The position numbers and the translations under genes were made by a program. Positions 35,687-43,558 of a DNA stretch of 64,000 nucleotides are shown piece by piece. The notes beneath the pieces were generated by a model that did no database searches, was not told the DNA's origin, and saw only the letters and a list, made by a program, of their open reading frames with translations. Within the stretch, counting starts at the first letter, position 1; each line of letters begins with the position of its first letter. The stretch is from Nocardia farcinica (lineage in GTDB: Bacteria; Actinomycetota; Actinomycetes; Mycobacteriales; Mycobacteriaceae), in contig NZ_LN868938.1 of assembly GCF_001182745.1 (NCBI RefSeq), positions 620,001-684,000 of the forward strand. The letters run 5' to 3'.

Positions 35687-36414
35687 CCACGCTGGAATGC
35701 CGGGCCGTGACCGCCGGCTACCGGAAAGAACGTCCGTGCGTGCGCGAGGTCGATCTGACTCTCGAACGGGGTGAGATCACCTGCCTGCTCGGGCCGAACG
35801 GCGCGGGCAAGACCACCCTGCTCGAGACGCTGGCGGGGTTGCTTCCCCGCACCGGCGGCGAGGTGCGGGTCGCGGGCAAGGCGGTGCGTGGTGGCCGCCC
35901 CCGGGACGCGGTGCGCGCCGGGCTGGTGCTGGTGCCTGACGACCGCGCGTTGTTCCGCCGGCTCAGCACCCGGCAGAATCTTCAGCTCGCGATCGGCGAG
36001 CGGTCGCGGCGTCGTTCGGGAATCGACCAGGTGCTGGCCTACTTCCCGGCGCTGGAGAAACGGCTGTCGGTCGAGGCCGGCCGGCTCTCCGGCGGTGAGC
36101 AGCAGATGCTCGCGATCGGCCGCGCGATCCTGCAGCGGCCCGCGGTGCTGCTCATCGATGAGCTCAGCATGGGCCTGGCGCCGGTGATCGTCACCGAAAT
36201 CCTCGCTGTGCTGCGGCAACTCGCCGCTGCCGAGGGCACCGGTGTGCTGCTGGTGGAACAGCACGTGCACCTGGCGCTCGGTGTCGCCGACCGCGCCGCC
36301 GTCCTCGTGCACGGGCGCATCGTCGATCAGGGCGCCGCCGGCGAGCTGCGCGACGATCCCGGCCGGGTCGAGCGCGCCTATCTCGGGTCGGGGACCGCGG
36401 TTCCCGCCTCCTGA
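35683..36414 (+). CDS. branched-chain type ABC transporter ATPase (LivF-like)
   Basis: This 243-residue ATPase has Walker A GPNGAGKTT (about residue 37), signature LSGGEQQ (about 135) and Walker B VLLIDELS (about 153), and LivF-type DDRALFRRLS. It pairs with the LivG domain of the fused protein to power import. GTG 35683 overlaps the previous stop as GTGA, with GGAGG just upstream. It is the last gene of the importer operon, followed by a strong hairpin at 36422-36462. Confidence 0.93.
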   Translation: MTTLECRAVTAGYRKERPCVREVDLTLERGEITCLLGPNGAGKTTLLETLAGLLPRTGGEVRVAGKAVRGGRPRDAVRAGLVLVPDDRALFRRLSTRQNLQLAIGERSRRRSGIDQVLAYFPALEKRLSVEAGRLSGGEQQMLAIGRAILQRPAVLLIDELSMGLAPVIVTEILAVLRQLAAAEGTGVLLVEQHVHLALGVADRAAVLVHGRIVDQGAAGELRDDPGRVERAYLGSGTAVPAS

Positions 36415-36421
36415 ACGATCG

Positions 36422-36462
36422 ACGAGAGCGAGCCACCGCGCACTGCGGTGGCTCGCTCTCGT
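36422..36462. terminator. strong hairpin between convergent genes, bidirectional terminator
   Basis: A perfect 18-bp stem (36422-36439 with 36445-36462) and a 5-base loop lies just after the LivF stop and before the end of the convergent SnoaL-like gene. It has no T-run, as is common in actinomycete terminators. Confidence 0.8.
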
Positions 36463-36477
36463 TCTCGAATGGCTGGG

Positions 36478-36984
36478 TCAGCGGGCGATGGACTGCTCTG
36501 TGCACCAGGCGAGTTCGGCCTCGCTCAAGGTGCCCAGCTCCATCGCGCGCTGGATCCACTCCGGCACCAGCTTCACGAATTCGGCGGGGTCGTAGATGTC
36601 CTCCTCCTTGGCGAACATTCCGTTCCCGGCGTAGGTGAGGATGCTGATGTTGTCCGCGCCCATCCGCGAGCCGTCGCCCGGGTCGCGCATCAGATTGTTC
36701 AGCTTCACCACGATCACACCGTTGACATCGTCGATCAGGTGCCAGTAGGCGGGAAACGAGGTCATCGCCGCGCCGGGGAAGGTCGCCAGCGTGGGCTCGA
36801 CCCAGGCCCAGATGGCGTCGCGGCCTTTCAGCACACCGACCATTTGCTCGTGGTACTCCGCGTCCGGGGTGAACAGCTCCACGAACTCCCGCCAACTGCC
36901 CTCGCCCGACGCGGCGCGCGCGACCGTGGAATGCCACTTCTGGTAGGCGTTTTCGAGTTCTTCTCTACTCCAGGTAGTGCTCAT
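36478..36984 (-). CDS. SnoaL-like (NTF2 fold) protein
   Basis: This 168-residue protein has the SnoaL/nuclear transport factor 2 fold: a helical start (WSREELENAYQKWHSTVA), FTPDAEYHEQMVGVLKGRDAIWAW, and later beta strands (VIVVKLNNLMRDPG). Members are isomerases, cyclases, hydrolases or dehydratases acting on small cyclic molecules. The catalytic residue cannot be fixed here. It is transcribed away from the HsaA-like gene across a 167-base divergent region that carries one regulon motif. Confidence 0.75.
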   Translation of the reverse strand: MSTTWSREELENAYQKWHSTVARAASGEGSWREFVELFTPDAEYHEQMVGVLKGRDAIWAWVEPTLATFPGAAMTSFPAYWHLIDDVNGVIVVKLNNLMRDPGDGSRMGADNISILTYAGNGMFAKEEDIYDPAEFVKLVPEWIQRAMELGTLSEAELAWCTEQSIAR

Positions 36985-37026
36985 GGCTGGACGCTAGGTA
37001 ACGGTGAGGCGCGCGCCGGACAGTGA

Positions 37027-37041
37027 TTCCGCTGAGCGGGA
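37027..37041. promoter_or_regulatory. 15-bp regulon motif between the SnoaL-like and HsaA-like genes
   Basis: TTCCGCTGAGCGGGA is a near-perfect copy. No clear -10 stands at the usual spacing; the nearest candidate is TAGCTG at 37068-37073, 26 bp downstream. It is the only strong copy without a good promoter partner. Confidence 0.48.
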
Positions 37042-37151
37042 TCGCGGGGTGGTCAGGGCCGTCCCGGTAGCTGGAATTCCGGGATCGCGGGGGTCGGACC
37101 TGCCTCTACCGTCGTCGCATTCCGCGCGCGGAGACAGATCAGGAGAACGAC

Positions 37152-38315
37152 ATGAGCAACGAAGTACTGGAACGGGTGCGCCCGCTGCTGCCGGCGATCC
37201 GGGAGCGCGCCGTCGAGGCCGACCGGCAGCGCCGGGTGCCCGCCGACACCATCGCCGAGCTGCGGGAGGCCGGGTTCTTCCGACTCCTGCAGCCCAAACG
37301 CTACGGCGGCTACGAAGCGAGCCCCGCCGCACTGTACGAGACGGTGCGTGCCCTCGCGTCCGCGTGCCCCTCCACCGGCTGGGTGGCCGCGGTGGTGGGC
37401 GTGCATCCGTGGCAGATCTCGCTGTTCGACGAACGCGCACAGGACGAGGTGTGGAAGGACACTCCGGACGCGCTGGTGTCGTCGTCGTATGCTCCCACCG
37501 GCACGCTCGTCGAGGTGGACGGTGGGTACCGGCTTTCGGGCCGCTGGAGTTTCTCCTCCGGCAGCGACCACTGCCAGTGGGTACTGCTTGGCACGCTCTG
37601 CTTCCGCGAGGGCCAGGCCCCGGAGTATCTGACCGCGCTGGTGCCGCGCAGCGACTATGTCGTCGAGGACGTCTGGAACGTCGTCGGCCTGTCCGGGACC
37701 GGTAGTAACGACATCGTCATCGAGGACGCTTTCGTCCCCGCCCACCGCACCTACAGCGCGCTCGAGCAGGACCAGCTGCGCGGGCCTGGCCACGCGGTGA
37801 ACACCGCGCCGATGTACAGGTTGCCCTTCGGCATGGTCTTCTCCTACACCATCACCAACGCGATCGTCGGTGCCGCCCAAGGCGCTTACACCGCCCACGT
37901 GGCGCGGATGAAAGAGCGGGTGCGCCTGTCCTACGGCGGCCAGAAGGTCGCCGAGGATGCCTTCGCGCACGTGCGGGTCGCGCGGGCGGCCGGCGAGATC
38001 GACGCCGCCGTGGCGACGTTGGATCAGAATGTCGCCGAACAACTCCGCTACGTCGAGGCGGGGGAGGAGATTCCCGAGCGGCTGCGCTTGCGCGCCCGGC
38101 GCGATCAGGTGCTGGGCACCGAGCGGGCGGTGCACGCGGTGGAGATCCTGTTCGAGAATTCCGGCGGGCACTCCATCGCTCGCGGCAACCCCATCGAACG
38201 GCACTGGCGCGATGTGCATGCGGGCACCGTGCACGTCATCAACGACGTCGAGCGGGCGCTGGCGATGTTCGGTCGCGGCGAGTTCGGGGTGCCGATCGAC
38301 GAAGGCATGTACTGA
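37152..38315 (+). CDS. flavin-dependent monooxygenase oxygenase component, HsaA-like
   Basis: This 387-residue protein matches the HsaA family along its whole length: GFFRLLQPKRYGGYEASP, STGWVAAVVGVHPWQ, GRWSFSSGSDHCQW, VVGLSGTGSNDIVI and a C-terminus ending in GRGEFGVP. HsaA hydroxylates the aromatic A ring made during steroid degradation, using flavin from HsaB. No flavin reductase is nearby. Compared with the homologue at 21816-23000 it is closer to HsaA itself as I recall the family. A VOC-fold gene follows 3 bases later, so the pair may act in sequence on one aromatic or enol intermediate. Confidence 0.88.
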   Translation: MSNEVLERVRPLLPAIRERAVEADRQRRVPADTIAELREAGFFRLLQPKRYGGYEASPAALYETVRALASACPSTGWVAAVVGVHPWQISLFDERAQDEVWKDTPDALVSSSYAPTGTLVEVDGGYRLSGRWSFSSGSDHCQWVLLGTLCFREGQAPEYLTALVPRSDYVVEDVWNVVGLSGTGSNDIVIEDAFVPAHRTYSALEQDQLRGPGHAVNTAPMYRLPFGMVFSYTITNAIVGAAQGAYTAHVARMKERVRLSYGGQKVAEDAFAHVRVARAAGEIDAAVATLDQNVAEQLRYVEAGEEIPERLRLRARRDQVLGTERAVHAVEILFENSGGHSIARGNPIERHWRDVHAGTVHVINDVERALAMFGRGEFGVPIDEGMY

Positions 38316-38318
38316 CCG

Positions 38319-38810
38319 ATGCCCGCGCTCTACGATCTGGCCGAACTGCACCACGTCGGGATCGTGGCCGACGACGTCGAGGCCGCGGCGGCGGCGCTGA
38401 ACCGGCTCTATGACCTCGATGTCACCGTGTTCGCCGAGTCGGAGTTCACCTGCCGAATCGACGGTGTGCTCCAGCGCACCGTGCAGCGCATGGGCCTGTC
38501 GGCCGGTCCGCCGCACGTGGAGCTGTTGCGGACGGTGCCGGGCTCGCCGATCTGGCAGCCCAGCCCCACCGGCATCCACCACCTGGGGTTCGTGGCCGAC
38601 GATGTCGCGGTGGTGTCGGCCGAGCTGGCGCGCCGTGGCGCGCGGCTGTGGATGGCCGGTGGCGACGGCGGAGTGGCGCCCGGGGCCTGCTATCACCGTG
38701 ACCCGCTGGGGCAGATCGTCGAGGTGCTCAGCCGGGCCACCGCCGATCGCCTCGCTGCCCGCTACGACGAGCACCGGCGGCACTGCCCCGGCCGTCCCGG
38801 CGTCGCGTGA
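38319..38810 (+). CDS. VOC superfamily protein, possible lyase/dioxygenase
   Basis: This 163-residue VOC-fold protein starts with ELHHVGIVADDVEAAAAAL and has GIHHLGFVADDV in the second half; HH and the later Glu (GQIVEVL) are possible metal ligands. It resembles methylmalonyl-CoA epimerase and single-module dioxygenase-like members. HsaC, the extradiol enzyme that normally follows HsaA, is about twice this size, so this is not HsaC. It starts 3 bases after the HsaA-like stop, which implies coupled expression. Confidence 0.78.
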   Translation: MPALYDLAELHHVGIVADDVEAAAAALNRLYDLDVTVFAESEFTCRIDGVLQRTVQRMGLSAGPPHVELLRTVPGSPIWQPSPTGIHHLGFVADDVAVVSAELARRGARLWMAGGDGGVAPGACYHRDPLGQIVEVLSRATADRLAARYDEHRRHCPGRPGVA

Positions 38811-38820
38811 ACACCCTCGT

Positions 38821-38849
38821 GGGCCGCAGCGGACGATCCGCTGCGGTCC
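38821..38849. terminator. hairpin between convergent genes
   Basis: Arms 38821-38833 and 38837-38849 form 13 base pairs (one G-U) around a 3-base loop, between the VOC stop (38810) and the end of the small Cys-rich gene (38874). Likely a bidirectional terminator. Confidence 0.7.
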
Positions 38850-38873
38850 ACCTGCGGCGGGATGGCGGCCCCG

Positions 38874-39155
38874 TCAGCTGTTGGCTGTCTCGGCCGGTAC
38901 CTCCGCGGGGACGGGAATCCGTCCGGCGAGAGCGGCCTCCCGGATGAATTCGCTCATCCGGCTGCACCCGGGCAGGAACGGCCCCCGCAGCACGGGCGAG
39001 CCCAGCTCCGGGCATCGGGCGACCGCCTCGGCATTCCACTGCACACTGGTCTGCTGCCAGCTGCTCTTGCGTGCCAGCACGCGCGCGCCGCACTGTCCGC
39101 ATTCCACCGGCACCATCGGGGTGTCGGCCAACCGGTTGTCGACCCGGGGCGCCAT
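38874..39155 (-). CDS. small Cys-rich protein with TSVQW motif, partner of the KshA gene
   Basis: This 93-residue protein has Cys19, 22, 48 and 64. It shares CGQCG/CxxCG, VL-x2-K, TSVQW, RCP and GC with the protein at 28044-28304. The four shared Cys could bind zinc or an iron-sulphur cluster. ATG 39155 overlaps the KshA stop by one base (TGATG), so the two proteins are made together. I know no function for the family. Repeated coupling to a redox enzyme suggests a role in assembly, electron delivery or regulation of the oxygenase. Confidence 0.75.
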   Translation of the reverse strand: MAPRVDNRLADTPMVPVECGQCGARVLARKSSWQQTSVQWNAEAVARCPELGSPVLRGPFLPGCSRMSEFIREAALAGRIPVPAEVPAETANS

Positions 39156-40303
39156 CAGGCCGGCGCCTCGGCCGTGCCGCTCTGCGCGGCCATGTTGGCC
39201 CGGATCTGGGCCTGCCACGCCTCCAGCGGCTTGGTCGTGTCGAGCTCGAATTCGAAGCGATCCACCATTTCCGGGGTGACGTCGGCGACGTCGACGTAGA
39301 ACTGCTCGTACCAGCGGCGCAGCTGGTAGACCGGGCCGTCCTCCTCGCACAGCAGCGGATTGTCGATGCGCGCCTTGTTCTTCCAGATCTCGACGTCCTG
39401 CTCGAACCCGATCTTGACCCAGTCGCCCAGCGCCACCGCCGTCTGCATCGCGGCCTCCTCGGGCAGGCCGGGCGCCTTCTCGACGATGATGCCGTACTGC
39501 AACACGAACGAGTTCGCGTCGATCGGATAGTGGCAGTTGAGCAGCACGGTGCGCTGATCGCCGTACTCGAAGTGATAGGTCAGGTCGTCGATCATGAACG
39601 AGGGCCCGTAGTAGGAGGCCACCGAGGAGGTGCCGAGCATGGTCGGCTGGCCTTCCGGGGCCGGGAAGTCGTCGCGGGCGCCGCTCTTGAAGTACTGGGT
39701 GGCGATGTGGCCTTCGAAGACGTTCTTGAAGTAGGTCGGCAACGAGCCGTGGATGTAGAAGAAGTGCGCCATGTCCACGACGTTGTCGATGATCTCGCGG
39801 CAATTGGTGTTGACCACGGTGGTGTACCAGTGCCAGTCGGTCCAGCGGTCGTCGCCGGCGCCCTCGATGCGCGGGATGGCGACCTCGGGGGTGGGCTTGC
39901 TGCCCTCGGGGTCGTGCCAGACGAACAGCATGCCGTCCTGTTCGAGCGCGTGCCAGGTGCGCGTCCGCGCCAGCGGCGGCACCCGGCGGGCGTAGGGGAT
40001 CTCCGTGCACCGGCCGTTGCCGCTCCAGCGCCAGTCGTGGAACGGGCAGGCGACGGCGTCACCCTTGACGGTGCCCTGGCTGAGGTCGCCGCCCATGTGC
40101 CTGCAGTAGGCGTCGAGCACGTTGAGTGTGCCGTTCTCGCCGCGGAAGACCACCAGTTTGGTGCCGAATGCCTCGATGGCGTGCGGCTTTCCGTCGGAGA
40201 AGTCGCGGGCCAGGCCGAGGCAGTGCCAGCCGCGCGCGAAGCGCGTGGGGGCCGCGGCCGCTTCGATGGTGCGGATTTCGGTGTCCTGCGGTACGGGGTT
40301 CAT
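39155..40303 (-). CDS. kshA: 3-ketosteroid 9alpha-hydroxylase oxygenase component homologue (KshA)
   Basis: This 382-residue Rieske oxygenase has cluster ligands Cys67, His69, Cys86 and His89 (CRHMGG ... CPFHDW) and an iron site in NVVDMAHFFYIHG. Stretches such as ARGWHCLGLARDF, YARRVPPLARTR, FKNVFEGHIATQY and QLRRWYEQFYVDVADV are those of KshA, the enzyme that 9alpha-hydroxylates 3-ketosteroids in mycobacteria and rhodococci. ATG 40303 follows AGGAGGG; upstream frame extensions are chance. The KshB-type reductase is not in the window. A paralogue lies at 20588-21763. The symbol is given at family level; the true substrate may be another steroid or a terpenoid. Confidence 0.9.
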   Translation of the reverse strand: MNPVPQDTEIRTIEAAAAPTRFARGWHCLGLARDFSDGKPHAIEAFGTKLVVFRGENGTLNVLDAYCRHMGGDLSQGTVKGDAVACPFHDWRWSGNGRCTEIPYARRVPPLARTRTWHALEQDGMLFVWHDPEGSKPTPEVAIPRIEGAGDDRWTDWHWYTTVVNTNCREIIDNVVDMAHFFYIHGSLPTYFKNVFEGHIATQYFKSGARDDFPAPEGQPTMLGTSSVASYYGPSFMIDDLTYHFEYGDQRTVLLNCHYPIDANSFVLQYGIIVEKAPGLPEEAAMQTAVALGDWVKIGFEQDVEIWKNKARIDNPLLCEEDGPVYQLRRWYEQFYVDVADVTPEMVDRFEFELDTTKPLEAWQAQIRANMAAQSGTAEAPA

Positions 40304-40377
40304 CTCCACCCTCCTCGGATGTGGCGCGCAGGGGGCTGACGGGGCCGCCTGCTGCGGCCCTCCTGCGCTGCGCACCC

Positions 40378-40428
40378 GTTCTAACAGCGATCCTGGCGGC
40401 GGATGGGGAGTGATTTCACTCACTGGAA
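40378..40428 (-). promoter_or_regulatory. 15-bp regulon motif plus possible -10, upstream of kshA
   Basis: TTTCACTCACTGGAA (40414-40428) is nearly palindromic. On the minus strand TAGAAC (40383-40378) lies 30 bp away on the kshA side, a weaker -10 match than the others. Confidence 0.45.
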
Positions 40429-40437
40429 TGGCGACCT

Positions 40438-40488
40438 GCCCACTGACCGGAAGAGTGGCGTCCCGGCGCCCACGCCGGGTCGCAGACT
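40438..40488 (+). promoter_or_regulatory. 15-bp regulon motif plus -10 element, upstream of the SDR at 40521
   Basis: GCCCACTGACCGGAA (40438-40452) is followed after 30 bp by CAGACT (40483-40488). Together with the copy at 40414 it forms a divergent pair 24 bp apart. Confidence 0.52.
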
Positions 40489-40520
40489 CACCGGACACCG
40501 TCGTCGTGGGAGAGGCAGGA

Positions 40521-41270
40521 ATGAGCGCGTCGAGGCGAATCTCGTGGGAATTGAACGGGAAGGTCGTGTTGGTGACCGGAGCGGCGCGAGGCCAGGGCGC
40601 GGAACACACCCGCAGGCTCGCCGAACTGGGCGCCCGGGTGGTGGCCGCCGACCTGGATGTCGCGCGGGTCGAGGCGATCGTGGCCGAGCTGCCCACGGCC
40701 GCGGTGGCGACCGCGCTCGATGTGCGGCGCGCCGGAGACTGGTCGGCGGCGGTCGATCTGGTGCGCGAGCGGTTCGGTCGGCTCGACGTGTTGGTCAACA
40801 ACGCGGGCGTGGCGCCGCGCGCCCCGCTGAGCGAATTGAGCGAGGAGGAATTGCGATTCGTCCTCGACGTCGACCTGATCGGCGCGATCCTCGGGATGCG
40901 GGCGGTGCTGCCGCTGATGCGCGAGCACGGCGGCTCGATCGTCAACATCGCCTCCACCGCCGGGATGACCGGCTACGCGGGCGGCCTGGCCTACGCCGCC
41001 GCCAAGTGGGGTCTGCGCGGCGCCACGCGTTCGGCGGCAAAGGAACTCGGCCCGCTCGGCATCCGGGTCAACGCCATCTGTCCGGGCGCGATCGATACCG
41101 CGATGGTGTCGGAGGCGACGCGGGCGGGCGGGGGAGCGGTGGCGAATCTGCCCATCGCTCGGGTCGGGCGTCCCGACGAGGTCTCGGCGCTGGTGGCCTT
41201 CCTCGCCTCGGACGCGAGCAGTTACTGCACCGGGCAGGACTTCGTGGTCGACGGTGGTGCGCTGGCGTGA
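40521..41270 (+). CDS. SDR family oxidoreductase (hydroxysteroid dehydrogenase-like)
   Basis: This 249-residue classical SDR has TGAARGQGAE (about residues 18-27), NNAG (about 93), Ser in ASTAGMTG and YAAAK (Tyr about 155). The glycine motif GARGQGAEHTRR is typical of 3alpha/20beta-hydroxysteroid dehydrogenase-like SDRs in actinobacteria. Its C-terminus ends in the common FVVDGGALA. ATG 40521 follows AGGCAGGA. It is divergent from kshA with a shared promoter region, consistent with action on the same molecule. Confidence 0.87.
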   Translation: MSASRRISWELNGKVVLVTGAARGQGAEHTRRLAELGARVVAADLDVARVEAIVAELPTAAVATALDVRRAGDWSAAVDLVRERFGRLDVLVNNAGVAPRAPLSELSEEELRFVLDVDLIGAILGMRAVLPLMREHGGSIVNIASTAGMTGYAGGLAYAAAKWGLRGATRSAAKELGPLGIRVNAICPGAIDTAMVSEATRAGGGAVANLPIARVGRPDEVSALVAFLASDASSYCTGQDFVVDGGALA

Positions 41271-41313
41271 GCGCGCCCGGCTCTCGCCCTCGCCGGAACC
41301 GTGTGCGCGCTCA
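41268..41313. terminator. possible hairpin spanning two convergent stop codons
   Basis: TGAGCGCGC (41268-41276) pairs with GCGCGCTCA (41305-41313). The 9-bp stem includes the SDR stop and the TetR stop. The 28-base loop makes it a weaker candidate than the other hairpins. Confidence 0.4.
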
Positions 41314-41922
41314 GCGGGCCGGGCGCAGTCCGGCCAGCAGCATGCGCAGCCCGCGCAGCAGGAGTTGCTCGACCTCGGCGAACTCACCGGAGTGGGTGGT
41401 GTCGACCCAGTGGATGTAGGCCTGGCGCATGGTCTGCATGGCCAGCTGGGCGGGCAGTTCGCGCAGGAACGGGTCGTCGCCGAGGTGGTAGTGCCCGGCC
41501 AGGTATTCGGTGATCGCCCCGCACAGGCCCTCGCCCCATTCCAGCCAGCGCAGCCGGTAGGGCGGGGTATTGATCATCAGGTCCATGAACTTGCGGTCGA
41601 ACTCCGGTACGTCGCGCCGGTGGACCTCGATGGTGAACGCGCGGGCGAGCACCTCGGCCGGGTCGTCCGCGGCGGGCGCGGTGCGCAGGATCTCGACGAT
41701 CAGCTCCTCGCTCTGCCGGAACAGGGGCGCGAGCACGTCCTCCTTGACCGGGAAGTGCCGGTGGAAGGTGCGCGGGGAGATGCCGACCAGATCGCAGATG
41801 CGTTCCACGGTGGCCGTGGTGTTGCCCTCGGCGATGAACAGGTCGCGCGCGGTGAGGGCGATGGTGTGGCGCAGTTCCTCCGCGCGGCGCTCGGTGAGGG
41901 TGGGGCGAGCCGTCTTGTCCAT
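41311..41922 (-). CDS. TetR family transcriptional regulator
   Basis: This 203-residue regulator has an N-terminal helix-turn-helix (about residues 14-60; ATVERICDLVGISPRTFHRHF) and an all-helical ligand-binding domain. ATG 41922 follows GGGAGG; the longer open frame upstream has no homology. It lies downstream of the MHS transporter gene on the same strand, with a large inverted repeat at 41986-42030 in between that may be its operator. The ligand is unknown, perhaps the island's substrate. Confidence 0.88.
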   Translation of the reverse strand: MDKTARPTLTERRAEELRHTIALTARDLFIAEGNTTATVERICDLVGISPRTFHRHFPVKEDVLAPLFRQSEELIVEILRTAPAADDPAEVLARAFTIEVHRRDVPEFDRKFMDLMINTPPYRLRWLEWGEGLCGAITEYLAGHYHLGDDPFLRELPAQLAMQTMRQAYIHWVDTTHSGEFAEVEQLLLRGLRMLLAGLRPAR

Positions 41923-41985
41923 CGGGCCTCCCTGTCGTCGCGCGGCGGCCGAGGCCGACGCCGCTGCTGTCCGGACGGTACCGGT

Positions 41986-42030
41986 GCGCTCACCCACGGT
42001 TGTCAGAATATGACATCCGTGGGTGAGCGC
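41986..42030. promoter_or_regulatory. 45-bp nested inverted repeat upstream of the TetR gene
   Basis: Outer arms of 14 bp (41986-41999 with 42017-42030) are perfect. One mismatched pair separates them from an inner TGTCA-N5-TGACA (42001-42015). It lies 64 bases upstream of the TetR start and about 85 bases past the MHS stop, so it could be an operator, a terminator for the transporter gene, or both. The rest of 41923-42114 shows nothing else. Confidence 0.65.
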
Positions 42031-42114
42031 CCGGTTCCGGTGCGACGGCGGGCGCTGCGGCCGCACCGCTGTCGACTGTTCTATCAGCCCTGAGACGATG
42101 CGGCACATATTATT

Positions 42115-43470
42115 TCAGTGACCGGAACCCTCGGCCGACGGAACCGGCCGGGCGGTGTCGACCGCCGCACCGGTGACAGCGCGGTGCAGATCCGCACCGC
42201 GGGTCTCGCGCACGCGCGAGATGCACAACACCGTCACCAGACCACAACCGACGGCCAGCAGGATCAGCGGGGTGCTGTCCGGTCCGCCGACCAGCAGCGC
42301 GCTGGCCACCAGGGGTGTGAAGCCGCCGCCGAGCAGCGCCGCGAACTGGTAGCCCATCGAGGCACCGGTGTAGCGGACCGCGGTGCCGAACATCTCCGAC
42401 AGCAGTGCGCCCAGCGGCGCGAACATGGCCGACTGGGCGCACTGGCCGAGCACCATGGCGGCGAACAACAGCGGCACCGAACCCGAGTCGACCATGGTGT
42501 AGATCGGCCAGGCCAGGATCACGATGCCGATCGCGCCGCCCAGCACGACCGGCCGACGGCCCACCCGATCCGACAGGGCAGAGAACAGCGGGATGGCGAT
42601 GAACGCCGTGGTGGAGACGAACAACAGGCCGTTCACCGCGCTGGAGCGGTCGTAGCCGATGTTGGTGGCGTAGCTGATCATGTAGGTGCTCAGCAACGCG
42701 GTCAACGCGAACGGGCCGATCCCGATGCCGCAGGCCAGCAGTAGGGTGGCGGGACGTTGCAGGATGGCCACGAACGGAATCCGCGGCGCCGGCTCGGCCT
42801 CGGCCGCCGCGGCCTGGAACACCGGCGACTCGGTGACCCCGATCCGCAGGTACACCCCGGCGGCGAGGAGCACGATGCTGGCCAGGAACGGGATCCGCCA
42901 GCCCCACGACAACAGGTCTTCCTCGGGCAGCAGCGCGACCACGGCCACCACGCCGGTCGACAGCAGCGAGCCGATCGGCGATCCCATCTGCATGATGCCG
43001 TTCCAGAAACCGCGACGACCCGGTTCGGCGTGTTCGGTGACCATGAGGGTGGCCCCGCCCCACTCGCCGCCGATCGCCACGCCCTGCACCACGCGCAGCA
43101 ACACCAGCAGCAGGGGCGCGAGGATGCCGACACCGGCGTAGGTGGGCAGCACACCGATGAGGAAGCTCGACGCGCCCATCAGCAGCATGGTCAGCACGAG
43201 CATCGATTTGCGCCCGATGCGGTCGCCGAAGTGGCCGAACAGCACACCGCCGATCGGCCGCGCGACATATCCGGCGGCCAGCGTGCCGAAGGCCGCGATG
43301 GTGCCGAGCGCCGGGTTCGAGTCGGGGAAGAAGACCTTGTTGAACACCAGCGCCGTCATGGTGCTGTAGAGCAGGAAGTCGTAGTACTCGATCGCGGTGC
43401 CGAGCAAGCTCGACACGGCGACGCGGCGCCGCAGCGCCGGATCGGAATGCGGCGTCACTGCCGGATTCAT
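42115..43470 (-). CDS. MFS transporter, metabolite:H+ symporter (MHS) family
   Basis: This 451-residue, 12-helix transporter has the N-terminal signature GTAIEYYDFLLYSTMTALVF and the MHS loop motif FGHFGDRIGRKSML. MHS members import organic acids, aromatic acids, betaines and similar metabolites. ATG 43470 follows GGAGG. It lies downstream of the LLM-P450-DegT operon but has its own regulon motif at 43544. It is a good candidate for uptake of the island's substrate or an intermediate. Confidence 0.9.
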   Translation of the reverse strand: MNPAVTPHSDPALRRRVAVSSLLGTAIEYYDFLLYSTMTALVFNKVFFPDSNPALGTIAAFGTLAAGYVARPIGGVLFGHFGDRIGRKSMLVLTMLLMGASSFLIGVLPTYAGVGILAPLLLVLLRVVQGVAIGGEWGGATLMVTEHAEPGRRGFWNGIMQMGSPIGSLLSTGVVAVVALLPEEDLLSWGWRIPFLASIVLLAAGVYLRIGVTESPVFQAAAAEAEPAPRIPFVAILQRPATLLLACGIGIGPFALTALLSTYMISYATNIGYDRSSAVNGLLFVSTTAFIAIPLFSALSDRVGRRPVVLGGAIGIVILAWPIYTMVDSGSVPLLFAAMVLGQCAQSAMFAPLGALLSEMFGTAVRYTGASMGYQFAALLGGGFTPLVASALLVGGPDSTPLILLAVGCGLVTVLCISRVRETRGADLHRAVTGAAVDTARPVPSAEGSGH

Positions 43471-43507
43471 GGGGGCCTCCGTTCCTCGCCGGGAAGACGA
43501 CCGGCTC

Positions 43508-43558
43508 ATGGTGACGGCCCGGCGCCGCGCTGTCTGTGCCGCATTCTGGTCAGTGGGA
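43508..43558 (-). promoter_or_regulatory. 15-bp regulon motif plus -10 element, upstream of the MHS transporter
   Basis: On the minus strand TCCCACTGACCAGAA (43558-43544) is followed after 30 bp by CACCAT (43513-43508). The motif overlaps the end of the LLM gene by 9 bases. Confidence 0.52.

Noticed and set aside
38319..38810. VOC protein as HsaC (extradiol dioxygenase)
   Set aside because: HsaC is a two-domain protein of about 300 residues; this one has 163 residues and lacks the second domain.
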